Source: Polyodon spathula (taxonomy: Eukaryota; Chordata; Actinopteri; Acipenseriformes; Polyodontidae). Taken from it: a stretch of 64,000 nucleotides of DNA. Positions 44,568-57,310 of this stretch are shown here, piece after piece (position 1 is the first letter of the stretch; each line of letters starts with the position of its first letter). Location of the stretch: positions 70,685,256 to 70,749,255 of the forward strand of contig NC_054539.1 of the NCBI RefSeq assembly GCF_017654505.1. The letters run 5' to 3'. The translations under genes and the position numbers were made by a program. The notes under the pieces are model-generated. The model did not search any database and had not been told where the DNA came from. It saw only the letters and a program-made list of their open reading frames with translations.

Positions 44568-46815
44568 AGACTTGTTCGTGGAAGAAGACTTGCTCAAAAA
44601 AAGGATGCCTCGTGTTTTGCTGCTGTAATTTATCGGACAGTGTTAAATATTTATTTCTGTTACAAAAAAGTGTTATGCTTACAAGACTTCATAATGATTT
44701 TTTTTTGTCTTGCTTTACAAATAGCTACCGCAGAATAGTTTTTGAAAACATTCACATTTTGTACGTTTTCATATGAGCTGACCTAGTGTGATATGCCATG
44801 TAATGTTTATAGCTGCTAATGTATGCACATTTTTAGTGTATATTTCTGAACAGTAAGCAGAACAAAAATAGGCTCTAAGTTCTTTTTAATGGTTTAGTGA
44901 AGAAACATTTTAGTATTAATTACTGGACTGGACAGCAAGCTTAGAGTGAGAGAAATGGAATGAGCAACCACGTTTTAATTGTTATCCTCTTCCTCATTGG
45001 AGGGTTTTATGCGCAGATTGTTTAATAGCAAGAAGTGGTTGTAAAATGCTTTATTTTTTAAAAATGCTTGAAAATATTTGACTTTTGTTTTAAATGGTCA
45101 GTGGTGGCATTTAAAATGAGATTTGAATTGAGTATGAAAAGGAAATGGCTAGATATACGAATGTTTCAGTTTTATTGTAAACATCATGACACGGAAACTT
45201 GATGGTGGAAATCCCAATATTTACAAAGCACTATGTTATGACTTTAATAACCTAATGTTCTGTGTTGTTAGATACCGAATGTCATTTAATCAGACAGTGA
45301 TGTTCAGTCGCAATAGAACCATTAGACAACATCGCTTGTAGCATTAGTTATTTTAGTCAAAACATTACTAGTTTGAGTCAGTTAATGTTTAATGCAATAT
45401 ATGATAAAGAGTAAATCACGTATTTGATAGATATGGGATGCAATCTACATAAACAGTTTGGGTATATGCAATTTCTTATTTATAGCATAGTGGAAAATGA
45501 ATCTTTTTACTATATGTAAAATATTAATTTTTATATCAATCTTTTAATACAAAACAAAAAAAATAAACATGGACATTCATTTTAAAAGCTAAAGATGCTT
45601 ATATAAGTTTACTTTATTTATGTACAACTTTGCACAGGAACACCTTGGTTTCCATGTTTTGATGTTTTTACAGAAACTAGAGCTGTACTTGAGAGCTTAA
45701 TAATAAGGAGATGGGTTTTTGTAAAGTAGAAAAAATATATCAGCGCGGGACTTACAGGGTCACTGTCCCCACAAATGTGCCAGTAGACTATTTGCACTTA
45801 TCCTATATGTATATATCTTAATATACGGAGGTGTGCAATTTCCAGTGTTGCTTGCTATGTGACACAGAATTTAAACAAATAATTGCTAGGGGCCACTATG
45901 GTTTAGATTACATTATCACTGATGGAAACTACAGGGATTTAAAAAATAAAAAAAACAACAAATCTTTTATTTCATTTTGCTATATTATATGGAGAAGAAG
46001 AAAAAAAAAAATCCCAGCAGCACTTTATATTGAAACCACTGTACAAAACACTTGCCGGTTTTCCCAATGGACTTAATAACTAGCTGGGAAACGAATCTGT
46101 AATTATTGTGGGGCTTTGCAGCATCATGCCTGTGTGGCCCCCACTTCTGTCGTGCTATTAGTTGTAGCTACCATGTTCAGGTTTGCCTTTTCAAAGCTAA
46201 CGCAAGGTGCTTGTTGCTCACCTCACCTCATATATTGTACTTTCCACCCCCTTTTAGGGTTTCATTCTACATACCTGCATATGCCTTTTTCCACTGCATT
46301 GTGTCTGCAGCTTCTTGCCAATATACTAAAGCTTTCAGTAGAGTAATAGCTAGTATCAGTTTTTGAATTCATTATTGTTATCGTTACAAAGGGAAGGGAT
46401 TTTAAGCACAAATCTGCTGCTCATCTACTGGTGGAACAGAATATCAAATCAGAAGTTGTCTGTGACTATTTACATAGGGAACACAAAGGTGTCACATATT
46501 AGAATGCTGCATTTTCATATGAATTATTGTGAATTCATCAGAGTTTATTTATTATAACTTATTCATTCCTAAGTTAATTTAAGTAATCATTTATTAAGAC
46601 AGGATTTTGTATAAACGTGTGCTCTCTGTGGAACTGAAGTTTAATTTATTTTTGTACTACACGGCATGAATTTGTTGACATTTTAATTTTGCTATAAATG
46701 TGTGAAATCACAAGTTGCTGTGATAATTCATTTTTAAATTGTGAACTTTGTACAATTTTTGTCATGCTGGATGTTGACACATCTTACTCTGAATAAAGAA
46801 AACTGTGTTGCCACA
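44568..46815 (+). other. MYT1L: MYT1L 3'UTR
   Basis: AT-rich non-coding sequence after the stop. AATAAA at 46792-46797, followed by GT-rich TGTGTTG and TTTGTAGGTCTTTG, is the best distal polyA site. An internal AATAAA at 45562-45567 could give a shorter 3'UTR. The cleavage position is inferred. Confidence 0.75.
46792..46797 (+). terminator. MYT1L: Distal polyA signal of MYT1L
   Basis: Canonical AATAAA with a downstream GU-rich region. A further AATAAA at 46872 is a weaker candidate. Confidence 0.7.
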
Positions 46816-46940
46816 CTTTGTAGGTCTTTGTAGTTCTCTGATTGATGCATTAACACTTTCATGGCAGACAGAATAAATGTGCCGCTCAGATTTCAATCTG
46901 AAATGCTTACTTTTATCCTTTTATTTTCTGGGCTAAATGA

Positions 46941-46941
<1 letters not shown>

Positions 46942-47008
<67 letters not shown>

Positions 47009-47018
47009 CACACACACA
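46942..47018. repeat. (CA)n microsatellite
   Basis: About 38 CA units with one CG interruption. Confidence 0.95.
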
Positions 47019-47480
47019 GAAGGTGTGATGAATGTGATGGAGACGCTTCTCATTTACCAGTGCTCTGGGAAGATAAGCCTTTCGGTTTTCTTGAAAGCTG
47101 TCTCAAGTACTTGCTGTTAATCAAATACCATGACAGACAGCTGACATAATAGTTAAAAAAATATTAAAGAAATTTAGTGTGGGTGTTTGAGGGTGTGTGG
47201 GTGCTTCACTTAAAACACGGGAGTCAGAGATTGTCTTTGAGACTCCACCCAGGCACACAACATTTATTTTTGTATGTTTTCTTTTGCTTTGTTTTCTTTT
47301 GGATTTCCCTATCAACTACCAATAATGGTATCCCCCTGAGGAATTGTCAGCAATGAAACAATAATCCATAAGGCAAATGGGAAACCAAAACAGAGAGCAA
47401 AACACCACAAATCAAAATGCTGCTTTATCGCAGTGGGCTTGCCACCTGCTAACCTGCGAGGTACAAGCTCCAGAAAACAT
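47019..47480. other. Intergenic, unassigned
   Basis: No gene or repeat boundary recognised. Confidence 0.4.
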
Positions 47481-47859
47481 TCTCCTACTTCCTAATACTT
47501 TACTCTGATCTCCCTAAGGTAAACTATTTTATGTTCCCCGGGACTGTAAGTCACCCGCTTGGGGTCTGTCAAAATTACATCCTGGCTTTTGGCTTGAGCC
47601 GTCTTTGCTGCCAGTTCTCGGTCCCCACTGCCTCCTGCTACTGAGTCAGTCTCTCTTTCTTTATCTTGCATTCTCTGTTTGTTTGGTCCAGGGGCTATTC
47701 CTCTCCACCAGCCAGAGCTTCCGGTACATTGTATCCTACAAGAGTTAGCCAAAGGAATGGGAGAACGTTATTTTTATGAGATTGACCATCCCTCCAAGAC
47801 CTGCCCCTCAACCAATCAAAGAGGGCTGAGCAACACACCCTCGCTCAACTCTCTTTGTC

Positions 47860-48660
47860 AACACCGTGATTGACAGGCAGATCCAAACAGAGCTTCCGAC
47901 CCCGAATTCAACCAGTGAATCTAGTAGGTGTCCAACAGGCTCCTGCAGATCCAATTCACTCAATGTGAGCATCCAGATGGCCCCCACAGTCAAAAGTATA
48001 GCCTTGTCAATGACACCGGGTTTCAGCGAAATCCCACATCACCAGTCATGGGTATCAAGAGCCATTTCTCTCAACTCTGCAGCGGGTGTCCAGCAGGCCC
48101 CCGCTGTTAACGTTCCTGTAAACACTCTCTCCTCCACATTCACTCTGCCTCACCAATATCTTCCTGTGGGCATCCAGCCGGCCCCCATAGGTTTTTCAGC
48201 TTCCATTTCAAACTTTGCTTCTTGCTAGTATTTGGTATATGGGTACTATTTCTGAGTTCATCAATGCATTAAGTCATTACAGAGTTATCATTTGTGAGTT
48301 TTTATCCCGACAGACGTCATGAGTTAGAAGATTACATCTCAGTTATCCTTGATCTTTCTGTTCGTTTTGGTGGGACTACATTTTTTGATTATCACAAAGC
48401 TTTTTCAGAAAAGCCGCAGCCCGTGTTAAGCAGTGGAAACAGTGCTTGTATTGGGGCGCTCTAAATCAGGATTTATATGGCTGTTTCTTCAAAGGTTTAC
48501 ATGCTCTTTCCTGTTCCATATGCGGCTCATCTTCGCACTCTACCATAACATGCTCCCAGACTGTTTCTTTTTTCTTCTCCCCCTTCAGTTACGTCTGTAC
48601 CTAACCATAAAAATGAATACTCCATCAATTCTCTTTGCTCCCTCCCGTTCCTAAGATAGC
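47860..48660 (+). pseudogene. DIRS-like gag region with zinc knuckle
   Basis: A Pro/Gln-rich segment with repeated GVQQAPA-type motifs (about 47930-48190) is followed by ALNQDLYGCFFKGLHALS and then CSICGSSSHSTITC, a C-x2-C-x4-H-x4-C zinc knuckle at 48512-48553. Several stops interrupt the frame. Confidence 0.55.
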
Positions 48661-49019
48661 TACAGCCGCCCCATTATTTTTTCAGGGGTTTGGCAAGTGT
48701 GTAATAATTTTAACGGCAGAGCTTGTTGGTTTTTTCTTGCAATTTTCTTCACATTTGCAGCCATTGTGGAGAAGCCCACTCCCAAGTATTATGCCTCCGT
48801 CAACCCAAAACTTCAGCCACGACTCAAGTGCAACCCTCCCAAAACAGATGTTCCTAAATGACTGCTAAAATTCCACTCAACCCCAGTAAATATTCAAGCT
48901 TCCAAATTAACTCTTCACCCTAATCCTCAGTTTGTATCTTATTTGATTCATGGTTTATCTAACAGGTTTTCAACTAGGCTATATTCCTTTCCTACTTTCC
49001 CCATGATATGCAATAATCT

Positions 49020-50300
49020 GCAATCTGCCATTTCTGATCCTGCAGCAGTAGATTCCTTACTACAAAAAGAGTTGGATAACAACTTCATGATTGGTCCCTT
49101 TGCCACGCATTCCTTCTACTTACCGTGTTAATCCACTAGGTATAGTGATGTGTAAATTCTCAGGAAAGAAAAGACTTATAATTGACCTATATCCGCTCCT
49201 CACAATTCCTCTAGTCCCAGCATGAACAGTCTTTTCCTTCTTGAAGATTTTTCTCTCTAGTAAGAAACCATCGACCATGCCATTTCCCTTATCGAAATAG
49301 CAGGTCAAAATGCATTGCTTGCAAAAGCAGATATTTCTAATGGCTTCGCTATGGCACCTTTTCGGAGTTCAGTGGCATGACTTTTTTTTTTCAGTACGTT
49401 TAACGTTCGGATACAGAAGTAGTCCCAAAGTATTCAACACCATATCAGAAGCTCTTTGCTGGATCTTGTAAAACAATTTTTGACATTCCCTTCCTGCTCC
49501 ACCTCTTAGATGACTTTTAAGTTTAAGTAGTTTCAAGTCTGTATTTTCAAAACTAGGGATTCCTCTAGCCAAAGAAAAAACAACTGGTCCTTCCACATGT
49601 ATAGTGTTCTTGGGAATCATGCTAAATTCTAATTTCTTTAAAGCATCTTTTCCTAAAGAAAAATAGATTGCATCGTTATTTCCATTTATTCTTTTCTCTC
49701 CAGAGAAACGTTTGTCTCTTTACGCAATGAGAATTATTCCACAAGGTTGTGCATTTATTTTATATCTTCTTCAGCTTGCCTCATCTATCAATTCTCTATT
49801 CTAATCTATTACCATTGATTATGTTTGTTGTGAAGAATTATGACTATGAAACTCCTTCTAACTCAGTGGAATGGATTTTTTTTTTTGTTTGTTTTTTTTT
49901 TTTTTTAAGATGAATGCCTTCTACGACCCAAAGAGTTACAGCTTTTTACTGATGCTTCTCCTTCTCATGGTTTTGGAGGGTACTTTAATGGAAATGGGTG
50001 CTGCTTCTTGGCTGATTTAGATCAGTCTTCTTGCTTTGGGGGTCATCCTGGGCAACAAATCTGTCCTCACCCACTCAGACAGTTTAGTTACTGTTCAAAT
50101 TATAAACTAAGGCCATGCGTTCTCTCAGTCTATCACTTGGTTATCAGTTTGCCATCAATTCATATTAGCAGCAGATCACATTCCAGGCTACATGAACCAG
50201 GTTGCTGATGCACTTTCTCGTTTTCAATTTCAGAAATTCAGATTTTTGGCTCCAGAAGCGGATCTTTATCCATCCCCAATTCCTCCCTTTTCAGACCTAA
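49020..50300 (+). pseudogene. DIRS-like RT and RNase H region
   Basis: Pieces in varying frames: VDSLLQKELDNNFMIGPF, NPLGIV, FSGKKRLIIDL, DHAISLIEIAGQNALLAKAD with ISNGFAMAPF (RT motif A region), FGYRSSPKVFNTISEALCWI, and FSKLGIPLAKEKTTGPST with FLGIMLNS. Then RNase H: ELQLFTDASPSHGFGGYFNG, and DHIPGYMNQVADALSRFQFQ. The YxDD motif is not recognisable. Confidence 0.7.
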
Positions 50301-50329
50301 CATTTCTCTAAATCATGCCAGCTATCCCC

Positions 50330-51172
50330 TTATCTTACAAGCACAGGAAACAACCTTGCTCAGCATCTCACCTCACACGCTACAAACATACTGGTCAGCC
50401 TGTAATAGTTTGAAAAGTTCCATACAACTTTTAACCTTAATTTTCCTTAATTTTCTGTTTCAGTCACAGCATATTTTAGCTAACACAAAAACTCTCCCTA
50501 ATTAGCTTCTTCCATTAAAGTGGTCACATCAGGCATTCATTTCTTTCACAAATGAATATGTGGTTCCCCTAGCTGATTCTCAAAGGGTTAAAACATATTG
50601 AAGCTTTCACATCTAAGCCTCGTTTGCCCATAACAATAGATACTTATTCGTTATGGTTATCATTCTAACATTTGAGATAAAATTCTGAATTCACTGCTTC
50701 ATCTTGCCAGTTCAACTCTCTCAATCATCCATGCATCAACGACATATTTATTCTCACAAACGATACTCTGACCTTCCTTTTAAAAAAGAGAGAAACGATC
50801 CAAGAAAGGAAAGGCCCCTTGATTTATTATTTCAGACTAAATTCAATAACAAGTCCTTATGAATCCCTCTCTTCCTTTCATCAAATTTGTCTGTTGCAAG
50901 GTGCTTCCATTTCAGATCCCTTGTTTGTAAATGAAAATGAAACTATAGTCACCCATCACTGGTTTAACTTTCACCTCTGCCACATCCTATTCAGATCGGG
51001 ATTTCTAGCGAGAACTACTCAGGCCATTCTTTTCAAATAAGAGCAGCTTCATTGCGAAATTCCAGATCACCTCATTGAACAACTCGGTCGGTGGTCATCA
51101 GAAGCATATCAGTTATATCTAAGAACTGACATCAATGTCCTTAAAAAGGCTTTCGCTCAACTGAATACTTAA
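50330..51172 (+). pseudogene. DIRS-like tyrosine recombinase region
   Basis: Starts with SPHTLQTYWSACNSL-like sequence and ends with IPDHLIEQLGRWSSEAYQLY and LRTDINVLKKAFAQLN, the C-terminal active-site region of DIRS recombinases (His/Trp plus nucleophile Tyr block). The middle is heavily damaged. Parts such as the R-I-G-A-A-S region survive only in altered form (QIRAAS). Confidence 0.72.
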
Positions 51173-51190
51173 ATCTATCCTGTGGCACTG

Positions 51191-52171
51191 GGACCTGCTC
51201 GGTCTATGGCGTTTAACTTGAACTGCTATTTGGCATCCTTTGTTTTGTAGATAATTCACTGGGGTAAAGTAAGTCCTACACAATGTATTATTTACTCCTG
51301 GGATATTTTTCTACTTTAAGATGTTACGTATTGCAATGTCGTGCTGTAAAATAAAGGCACGCACACAGCCCGTGCTGCTATGCTGTCTCTGCTTGCGCTC
51401 TGAGCAATATCATGACTTTTATTACTTTTTGAAAACAAACATCCAAACGAATATTTAAATTATGAGCTAATATCCGAACATGAAAATCCTGTGTTCGTCC
51501 AAGCACTAACTGCTATATACAGTATATATGCACAATTTGTTTCTGAAAAGAGTTACATTATCAAGATAATTAGAATGCAGCCGACTCAACACTTCTTTAC
51601 ACATGTCAAGCTTCAAATTGGTCAGGACAGTTGACCACCCAGTATATAACAAACATCATCAGTCCTTAACATGCTGTATAGAAACTAAACATTAACCAAA
51701 ATAATTCCTTCCCTGTCTGACCTTAAATCGATCTGCTTGACAGCAATTTGTTGAGATGTTTTTGTTTTGTACTGAATCTTGTGTATATCATCCAAAGGCT
51801 CTTTAGAAAGTTCCAAAGCTATATTTTAAGTGCAACACTATGGGTCTAAGGAAACCGCTGCTTATGGTACTGAATAACTTCATGTTGCAACTACACAACA
51901 TAACTGAAATAATACAAAAGATAGTGGTGATGGGGTGGGGCACTGATAACAATGCTAATGTTATGCAATGGATTTTAATTGAAATGCCTTGATGATAACC
52001 ACTCCTTTGAAAGCACTGTATAAATGGATCAGATCTAACTGTCCGATGACTCTGGGGGGTGCAAGGTGGTTTCAAGGGGTCTGCAGCACACACAGATTTG
52101 GTCTCACACCAACGCTGACCAACAGTGCATTCATAATATGTACACATGCAAAACCAGCAGAGGGCAGCAAC
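51191..52171. other. Intergenic, unassigned
   Basis: May hold the 3' end of the DIRS-like element, but I see no repeat pair. No gene. Confidence 0.4.
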
Positions 52172-52172
52172 A

Positions 52173-52218
<46 letters not shown>

Positions 52219-52258
52219 GGTGGGGGTGGGGGGGGGGGGTGGGGGTGGGGGTGGGACT
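52172..52258. repeat. Poly-A followed by G-rich tract
   Basis: About 38 A residues, then GGGGGTGGGGGTGG, a run of G, and GGGGTGGGGGTGGG. The G tract fits a G-quadruplex pattern. Such homopolymers are also prone to assembly error. Confidence 0.85.
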
Positions 52259-53581
52259 CCCGCCCCCCCAACTAGACGTCTTTAACTAAGACAAAAAAAA
52301 TAAGATTTGTTCTTCTCGTCTTCAAACGAAAAATATTGGCAGAATAAAAGGAAACATGAAAAATTTTTGTCTAAAAAATTATTATAGTATGTGAGCATGT
52401 CGACCCTTGATGTCATCTTATGTAAATCTCCGTAGTGTTTAAGACGTTTGCTTTTGGTATCACAAATACTAGATACTTATGTTACGTGTGTAGCAAAAAT
52501 GTATTAGTCCTGAAACTTTCTTGGCCAAGTAGTTATAATCAGAGTTCAAACGTTTCAAAGACGTTCGTTCATTTTTGGGTATCCTTGTCTTTGTAGTTAG
52601 ACTTTTATTGTCAAAGAAGTGTACTGACCAAATATACGCTATTGGTACTTAATCAAAGATTTATGTATAACCTGTTGAAAATAGCCTCTTACTGACCCTA
52701 GAGAATTTTTCTTGTTGGTATTGAAGTTGTGTTATCGAATTTCGTGAATAGGTTCTGTATATTCGTAAGAAATAAAATGTAACAATTAAACACAAGCTCT
52801 TAAAGCACTTTCGCTAATGTAATCTACGATAGTATTACATTGTTAATTTCTATTTTTGTTTTTTTATAAGGATTACCACCATATATCAGAATTTCAACCA
52901 ACGAGCCACGATCGAATGATTTACTCTGCATTCATTTGGTAGTGACCTCACATTTTTTATTTATTTTGTATCTGTTTTAATGTAACCTACTTTTGTATGG
53001 TAAATTGTGGTAAGTTCACAGAAATATTTTTTAAAAAACCTGTATGTTATGTTCAGTGCTGCATCAAACCCCAGCAACAAAGATCGGCACCTGAACCGAA
53101 AAAAAAATAAATAAATAAATAAATAAATAATAGACACCGTTCAACACAAACTGAATTGTTATGCCAAACTGAAAATGCTCATATAAGTCTCGAAAAATAA
53201 AAATTAAAAACTGAAAATATTCAATAAATGGATTACTATTCGTATTTCCAACTCGCTATGTGTCTGTTTTTGTTTATCGTATTTTAAATCAATATCGATT
53301 CTAATTTCAAGGGAAGTACGTTCAATTCGTTACAAAAAACGAAGTATCAACATCAGTGGTGTAGTCGAGGTTATACGCAGCTAAGCAGCGTTTCTACAAA
53401 CTTTTAATTTGGGCAATGTAGCATTTACCCACTTCTCATATAAGAAATACAGAGTTTGCTCATTTTTATTTAACTGTGCTAATCCTGGGTTTTTAACAGT
53501 GAGCGTCTCTGCTGCGTTGCTGTGCACGAGACTGTCAGCTCTCAATCAGAACTGCGGCACGAGCAGAGGGGCGTGGCCACG

Positions 53582-53583
<2 letters not shown>
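52259..53583. other. Intergenic, unassigned
   Basis: An (AAAT)n tract of seven units lies at about 53107-53129. No gene recognised. Confidence 0.5.

Positions 53584-53631
<48 letters not shown>
53584..53631. repeat. (GT)n microsatellite
   Basis: About 23 GT units. Confidence 0.95.
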
Positions 53632-53633
<2 letters not shown>

Positions 53634-53639
53634 TATTCT

Positions 53640-54250
53640 GTGATTGGTTGTTTATGTTTAGGGATGTCAAGTCACAAATATGGTCAAGGAGGCCCCTCTG
53701 AAGAGGGCCCATGAGGTAGCCAAACCTCTGGTAGAGTGCATGGTGGGGGTAGGCCGGCAATAGCAGACACAGTTGAAACCGTGTCCACAATCCAATGGGA
53801 CAGTCACTGCTTAGAGAGGGTCTGACCTTGGGTCTGTTTACCATGACAAACGAAGAGCTGGTCAGACTGACGCAGCTCTCTCGTTCTATCCACACAACAG
53901 CTCAATGCCGAAGCGGGCAGAGGGAATTTAATCTCCTATCCGACTCCTTCGCCAAGGGAGGTGGGTGGAAAGCCTCTAGTTCCACTGACTGATTCAAGTG
54001 AAAAGCTGTAATCACCGTGGGGAGGAAAGCAGGGCTCGTGCGCAACAATACCCTGTTTCCATTGTCCCAAATACACATACAGGAACTGTGCACTGACAGA
54101 GCCTGTAGCTCACTGACCCACTTAACAGAGATGATGGATAATACAAAGGCTGTCTTCATACAGAGATACTTCAGCTCTATGGAATGTATGGGATCAAACG
54201 GGGCCTTAGTGAGATCTAACTCCAGTACAAGTTATGCGTATACAGACTGG
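53640..54250 (-). pseudogene. DIRS-like tyrosine recombinase fragment
   Basis: Minus-strand translation: FDPIHSIELKYLCMKTAFVL, VKWVSELQALSVHSSC, VLLRTSPAFLPTVITAFHLN, LEAFHPPPLAKESDRRLNSL-CPLRH, then in a shifted frame RTRELRQSDQLFVCHGKQT and LSHWIVDTVS. This matches the catalytic half of fish DIRS recombinases (KR..EL.ALSVH.SC and HPPPF..ED.RLNSLCP). It is a different copy and orientation from 47481-51190. Confidence 0.78.
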
Positions 54251-56336
54251 CTATAGGCACTATAACAGTGCTGTGTGATCTGCTGAAGTCTGATTTAGAA
54301 TCACAAACAGCCCGCAGTTACAGGCAGCTGTCAGTCTTCTATGTCAAAGATACTGACTGGTATCACAGATACACTTTTCCATAGGGCAAGGGAGTATATA
54401 ATATTTCCATTTGAGGCTCTGGAACAAAATAGAATCAAACACAAATTGTATCAGTTATCTGGCTTCCCAAACGTGGCAAGTGTAATGGATTGTACCAGTG
54501 GCGTAACTGGTTTCAAAAGTGGGGGTGGGCAGTTTCTGTAGCTGGGGCATGCATGAAGATTATTCTATCTGAAGTAATAAAATACATTACAAACAAGTAC
54601 AACAAAACATTGCATCCCTCGTACGTCTAATTAAAGATCCAAAGACATTCCTGCGGCAGTCATTTAAAACAATACATTGTTGGCACAATGTTTGTCATGA
54701 GTGGTGAGTGTGGCAAACAGCTCAGTCACTTCTGAGTCATGGAGAAGAGCACTGGAGCTCTGCTCAGATCAGAGCCTGGGTCCAGGATCCAGGATCAGAT
54801 CCTTTAGTACAACCGGCCCCTGAGGTAGCATTGAGAGCTAGAGCTAGTGTGGCATAATGCAGATTTAATGAGGGATGAGAATTGCCCTTGTAATTTATTT
54901 CTAGAAACGTTGAGGTCTTCTCACAATTAAAATACTTAAGATAAATACAGTTTATATAACAATATAACAAACGCATACTAATGTTTAACATTTGTATTAT
55001 GATTGTTCACAAACATTCAGATATTGCATGTAAAGAATATGAATATTAATATTGCATCCGAGAATACATTGTGATATTGAAATTTTTTTCTATAGGCAGT
55101 TGTAAGATATATTAATGCAACATAATAATAATATAATTATTATAATAATTAATAATTAATATTATATAATTATCATAATAATAATATTAGGAAAGAAAAA
55201 AAGGGGGTGACAACGCCGTTGTACACGCGAAGGAGAGCAGCACAAAAGGTCAATTTACCTGTAGGCCTGATAACTTTACACTGATTAACCGAACAATTCT
55301 TGGCTTTGTAGTAACGACGAAGTCAACTTAGTAGCAGGAGTTCAGTCCTAAGCAGAAGTCAAAGGCTTTGTGAGTATAGAAATGAACCTGCCCTTGTTGA
55401 GAATAAAGACATAGTGGAGGCCGGGGACAGTTGTAACATGGGACTGTTGTAACACCTTGAATTTCTTCGATCACAAAAAGTGCCATCACTCACTCGACAC
55501 ATGGTCAGTTCAGGTCTCTGACTGCCTGTGGAAGAGAAGATGCCTGTTGCAAAGCCCTAAGATTTTATCTACAAAAATCGATTTTTGGCCTATTAGAGTA
55601 ATTGTTTTCCCCAATTTTCTTTTGTGAATTATACTTGTGTCATCCAGTTTACGGATCCAGGCTTTTAGCATTCTCATCCCTGATCTCTGTACTTATAATT
55701 GCCACACTTGATTGCTCTTATGTTTTGTTGTTTCTTTCTGAAACATTAGTAATGGCTCCATGGGTTCGGGCAAATAGTAACACGTTACAATTGACCCCAT
55801 ACACATTATTAGCTGAACTATATTTGGGCACATGAATCTTACACTGAAGGAAACAAAATGTTCATATATCACAATTGTGATTCAGAGTGACATATTGTTG
55901 TTTGATAAGGCCTATCATTTTAGGGGTGTTAAAAAGTTTTAAAAGTAGGACAAAAAATAAACTGCCATGTGAACATTGTATGTATATCAGCTCTTAAAAC
56001 AGCATAGCTATGGGGATTGACTGAGGGCAGATGTAAGTTGTTTGTATCAAAGTCTGGTCAAACTAGCTCAAATCATCTGTGCGTATTGAAGAGAAATGTA
56101 AAAAAAAAAATGTTACATCTGGCCCCGGTCTCCCCTGTAATTAGGTGGCAAAAGAACTTGCAGTGCAAATGCATTGTGACCTCTTTTTCTCTCTAAAATG
56201 CGCCTTCTGAAAATGAGGCTGTGAGCGTTTAGTTGTCTGACCTGCTCAACATCCTAACATCTTATCTTACTATATCTATTTTATGTTTGCTATTCAACAT
56301 ATATCTTACATGCTTCTTGTAGGTTACTTATTTGAC
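54251..56336. other. Intergenic, unassigned
   Basis: AT-rich tracts near 55125-55190. No gene, RNA gene or clear transposon. Confidence 0.4.
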
Positions 56337-56420
56337 TGCTAGTCTGACAGACCGGTGAGCACCATCACCTAATGTTACTTTTGGTAAGTAGTCTCAGATT
56401 AGTGCTAATTTGGGGTCTAT
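56337..56420. mobile_element. Palindromic MITE, decayed copy 2
   Basis: CTAATGTTACTTTTGGTAAG and AGATTAGTGCTAA resemble the centre and right arm of 10946-11044. AGACCGGTGAGCAC at left and GTGCTAATTTGGGGTCT at right are a decayed inverted pair. Confidence 0.5.
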
Positions 56421-56999
56421 GGAACCATGAATATCGTGACAGGCATGTATAAAGACAGTATGGAGTTTGTAATATTGGCAACAGCCCGTGTTAACTGCAG
56501 TATACTGTATAGATATTTTTTAAACGCACACAATGCACTGCCATCCCAAATGAACAGCTGCATTAATTCAAGAAATGTTCCCTCCGTCATGGCATCAAGA
56601 TCTAGTTACATTTAAAATAACTAAATACTGAAAGGAATAACTTAAGGGGAAGTACATATTGTTTAAGTGTTTGTCCTGTATACATGATGAAGTGTAGAGA
56701 TCTTACAGAGATTCGTTAATTTCTCTAAATTTATGAGTAACATATTTATGAAACCTCAGCTTGAAACCTGCTAACTGTTTCTAGGACTATGGCATAGCAC
56801 GCAGGAACATGCTAGTTAGAAGTAACTAAGTTCATAAATGGACAGGGAAACCTATTTACACAGAACAACATCGATCCTCCACACTGATTGGTAACTACAG
56901 TTTGGAACTAACATTCCTTTTTGGTAGGAAAAAAAAAAAAACAGACTGCATATTTTCATTGGCTGTTTTCCCCGTCAAACAAAAATGGTAACACTGCCA
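56421..56999. other. Upstream of PXDN
   Basis: No recognised feature. Confidence 0.4.
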
Positions 57000-57125
57000 T
57001 TGTTCTCATGCGGAGGGAGCTACAGATTGATTTGGCAATGCCTTCTCAGCTGCAGTTTCGGATGTTAGTTAGTCGGTGAGAGAAGTTGAAGGCAGTGTGG
57101 TTTCAGCACGGCTGACACGCTCACA
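57000..57125 (+). promoter_or_regulatory. PXDN: Probable PXDN 5'UTR / proximal promoter
   Basis: The sequence before the ATG is less AT-rich than its surroundings and contains no in-frame ATG. No TATA box or transcription start can be fixed, so this is placed by position only. Confidence 0.4.
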
Positions 57126-57310
57126 ATGGCGCTCCGGTGGGCCAATTATTTTTTCCCGTTATTATTAACAATTGGAGTGTTTCTCCTCGCATCTAACCCG
57201 CAGCCTGTCCTGTCGTGCCCCAGCCGTTGCTTATGTTTTCGTACCACCGTGAGATGCATGCATTTAATGCTGGAATCTGTACCTGCTGTGTCTCCTCAAA
57301 CGACTATCCT
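57126..57310 (+). CDS. PXDN: PXDN exon 1: signal peptide and LRR N-terminal cap
   Basis: Peroxidasin is a secreted haem peroxidase of the extracellular matrix that forms sulfilimine cross-links in collagen IV. This 185-bp exon starts at ATG 57126 and ends before donor GTAAGT with two bases of a Leu codon. Residues 1-30 form a signal peptide ([29 protein letters not shown]). The mature start [20 protein letters not shown] is the Cys-rich LRR N-terminal cap, nearly identical to human [15 protein letters not shown] leads into the first LRR, encoded beyond the window. The MYT1L-PXDN order supports PXDN over its paralogue PXDNL. Confidence 0.93.

Larger units (their letters stand above)
47481..51190 (+). 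mobile_element. DIRS-like (tyrosine-recombinase) retrotransposon, degenerate
   Basis: Plus-strand pieces appear in the DIRS order gag, RT, RNase H, tyrosine recombinase, all broken by stops and frameshifts. DIRS elements integrate with a tyrosine recombinase instead of a DDE integrase, and none of the LTR or LINE diagnostic features are present. The 5' limit is uncertain; the 3' coding limit is about 51170. Terminal repeats were not identified. Confidence 0.75.
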
